Of a stretch of 64,000 nt of DNA, positions 62,854 through 64,000 are shown in pieces (positions within the stretch are counted from its first letter, which is position 1; every line of letters begins with the position of its first letter). Made by a program: the position numbers and the translations under genes. The notes below the pieces were generated by a model. That model saw only the letters and a program-made list of their open reading frames with translations. It had not been told where the DNA came from and searched no databases. The DNA is from Sva-07 sp963774765 (GTDB lineage: Bacteria > Actinomycetota > Acidimicrobiia > Acidimicrobiales > Ilumatobacteraceae), in assembly GCA_963774765.1 (NCBI GenBank), contig CAVZGP010000031.1:124001-188000 (forward strand), written 5' to 3'.

Positions 62854-63620
62854 ACGACCAACGTACCGACCGAGCCCGCCGTGCGATCGGGTTGATCGAT
62901 CTCACGGACCTGTCCGACGACCACGCTCCCGACGGGATCGACGAACTGTGTCGGCGGGCCAGCGAACACGGCACGGCTGCGGTGTGCGTGTGGCCGGAGT
63001 ACGTCGCGCGCTGCGCCGAACTCCTCGCCGGATCGGCCGTGCGGGTGGCGACGGTGGTCAACTTCCCGTCGGGCGACGAGCGGGTCGATGATGTCGTGGC
63101 GATGACGCAGGCGGCGCTCGCCGACGGTGCCGACGACGTCGATCTCGTGTTGCCGTACAGCGCCTTCCTCGACGGCGATTCCGACCGAGCTGGTGCGATG
63201 GTGGCGGCGATCGCGTCGCTCGTCGAGGCACCGTCGTTGCTCAAGGTCATCCTCGAGTCGGGCGCGTATCCGGGCGCCGACTCGGTCGGTGCGGCCGCCC
63301 ATCTCGCGATTGCGAACGGTGCCGACTTCGTCAAGACCTCGACCGGCAAGATCTCCGCGGGAGCGTCGCTCGATGCCGCCCGGGCGATGCTCGACGAGAT
63401 CGCGGCGGCCGCCGAGGCCGGTCGCACGGTGGGCCTCAAACCGTCGGGAGGCATCCGAACCTTCGACGATGCCATGGCCTATCTCGACCTCGCTGAGAGC
63501 GTGATGGGCGAGCGTTGGGCGACGCCGGCCACGTTCCGGTACGGCGCGAGCGGGGTCCTCGACGCCCTGCTCGCGGAGATCGACGGCACCGCCCCGCCAT
63601 CGTCCACCTCCAGCTACTGA
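62850..63620 (+). CDS. deoC: Deoxyribose-phosphate aldolase
   Basis: 256 aa. It splits 2-deoxyribose 5-phosphate to glyceraldehyde 3-phosphate and acetaldehyde. The Schiff-base lysine is K162 (DFVKTSTGK), with the second lysine in VGLKPSGGIRT and the LLKVILESGAYP strand. No other deo gene is nearby. GTG overlaps the previous stop. Followed by a perfect stem-loop (63621). Confidence 0.93.
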   Translation: MNDQRTDRARRAIGLIDLTDLSDDHAPDGIDELCRRASEHGTAAVCVWPEYVARCAELLAGSAVRVATVVNFPSGDERVDDVVAMTQAALADGADDVDLVLPYSAFLDGDSDRAGAMVAAIASLVEAPSLLKVILESGAYPGADSVGAAAHLAIANGADFVKTSTGKISAGASLDAARAMLDEIAAAAEAGRTVGLKPSGGIRTFDDAMAYLDLAESVMGERWATPATFRYGASGVLDALLAEIDGTAPPSSTSSY

Positions 63621-63651
63621 CGTACGAGATGTGCCGGGCACATCTCGTACG
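63621..63651 (+). terminator. Palindrome after deoC, probable terminator
   Basis: CGTACGAGATGTG and its complement (13-bp arms) around a 5-nt loop, directly after the TGA. The stop region begins TGACGTAC, as after the lipoprotein gene at 29545. Confidence 0.65.
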
Positions 63652-63664
63652 GTGGCGTCACCGG

Positions 63665-63670
63665 TAGCCT
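63665..63670 (+). promoter_or_regulatory. Probable -10 box of the tRNA gene
   Basis: TAGCCT, 11 nt before the mature tRNA 5' end. Confidence 0.45.
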
Positions 63671-63681
63671 CATGGCTCCCT

Positions 63682-63753
63682 GCCCTCGTAGCTCAGGGGA
63701 TAGAGCATCGGCCTCCGGAGCCGTGTGCGCAGGTTCGAATCCTGCCGAGGGCG
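63682..63753 (+). tRNA. tRNA-Arg (anticodon CCG)
   Basis: Acceptor arms GCCCTCG and CGAGGGC pair fully. The D-arm GCTC ... GAGC, an anticodon loop CTCCGGA giving CCG (reads CGG), and a T-arm with TTCGAATC are in place. The discriminator base is G and no CCA is encoded. The anticodon stem has a U-U pair at its outer end. Confidence 0.95.
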
Positions 63754-63810
63754 CTGGCGAGTTCCGGAGGGATGTTGACCCTCACGCCGTTCGAGTCGGA
63801 GTTCCAGATT

Positions 63811-63864
63811 CCGAAAAATGCCTGGATCTGCGCGCTGAGCGCGACAAACCAGGCATTTTTCGGG
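63811..63864. repeat. 54-bp palindrome, copy 2
   Basis: CCGAAAAATGCCTGGATCTG on the left is shared with 25346. The right arm has several changes near the tip, so the loop end is less well paired. It lies 57 bp after the tRNA gene. Confidence 0.8.
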
Positions 63865-63907
63865 CTCGGCCTGCGCTCCATCGCGTCGACGGCGGGGTAT
63901 GGCGTCC

Positions 63908-63913
63908 TAGATT
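63908..63913 (+). promoter_or_regulatory. Probable -10 box of the last gene
   Basis: TAGATT, 6 nt before ATG 63920; leaderless pattern. Confidence 0.5.
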
Positions 63914-63919
63914 TGGGCG

Positions 63920-64000
63920 ATGTCCGACTCGCAGCCCCTACCGACGCGCCCGCCCGCGGTCGCGCCAGGCAATGTCGCGGTGATCACGGGTGGTGCGAGT
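63920..64000 (+). CDS. SDR family oxidoreductase (N-terminal part only)
   Basis: 27 codons are visible: MSDSQPLPTRPPAVAPGNVA, then VITGGAS, the start of a Rossmann cofactor motif (TGGAS-x-GIG type). The gene runs off the right edge, so subfamily and substrate cannot be told. The first 16 residues are an unusual Pro-rich leader. Confidence 0.75.
   Translation, partial: MSDSQPLPTRPPAVAPGNVAVITGGAS

Overview
The window looks like chromosomal DNA of a high-GC actinobacterium, most likely of class Acidimicrobiia (Ilumatobacter-like). The evidence is frequent GTG starts, actinobacterial marker families (WhiB, DUF3107, DUF3090 and SCO1664-type proteins, a PdtaS-like sensor kinase, a Get3-like ATPase pair), F420-type enzymes, and synteny resembling mycobacteria (etfBA, iscS-mnmA and ligA in one neighbourhood). 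The class-level placement is an inference. There are no phage, IS transposase, rRNA or CRISPR genes, and one tRNA (Arg-CCG).

Layout. 1-6.2 kb, minus strand: GH3 beta-glucosidase (runs off the left edge), OYE/FadH-type Fe-S flavoenzyme, F420-type LLM oxidoreductase coupled to a methyltransferase. 6.2-13.2 kb: iscS-mnmA (tRNA 2-thiouridine), a membrane protein, a short MetE-like protein and ligA. 13.2-21.7 kb: a PASTA pseudokinase, SDR, DUF3107, Get3-like pair, PdtaS-like kinase and WhiB. 21.8-25.3 kb: glycerophosphodiesterase, lipid kinase, etfBA. 25.4-29.5 kb: an actinobacterial cassette (hypothetical, SCO1664-like, DUF3090, phosphatase) divergent from a family 5 uracil-DNA glycosylase, then a small lipoprotein. 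29.8-33.4 kb: FrhB-like protein and the ammonium module amt plus two PII genes. 33.6-41.8 kb: acyl-CoA dehydrogenase, a nuclease-fold gene bracketed by two 47-bp palindromes, and an operon of circularly permuted ATP-grasp, alpha-E and transglutaminase-like proteins. 41.9-45.2 kb: MFS transporter, Ada/AlkA fusion and ogt. 45.4-61.6 kb: two complete maltose/alpha-glucoside ABC importers (malEFG and aglEFG types) with two LacI regulators, two GH13 enzymes and one ATPase gene that probably serves both. 61.6-64 kb: DUF4032 kinase-like protein, deoC, tRNA-Arg and the start of an SDR.

The most unusual content lies between the genes. There are several unrelated families of palindromic repeats: a 40-bp hairpin repeated at 60-61-bp period at five loci, composite elements with imperfect terminal inverted repeats whose ends supply the TGA stop codons of neighbouring genes, 47-bp perfect palindromes, 54-bp palindromes and 31-bp palindromes. 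At least one element has rewritten the C-terminus of a gene (ogt).

Two further general points. Many genes have a TANNNT -10 box (often TAGCGT or TAGCCT) 6-11 nt before the start codon and no Shine-Dalgarno sequence, which indicates leaderless transcription; this was used to choose several starts. Six otherwise good genes each carry a single-nucleotide frameshift, two of them in short homopolymers. This pattern suggests sequencing or assembly error more than real gene decay, so the six are annotated as full-length frameshifted CDSs.
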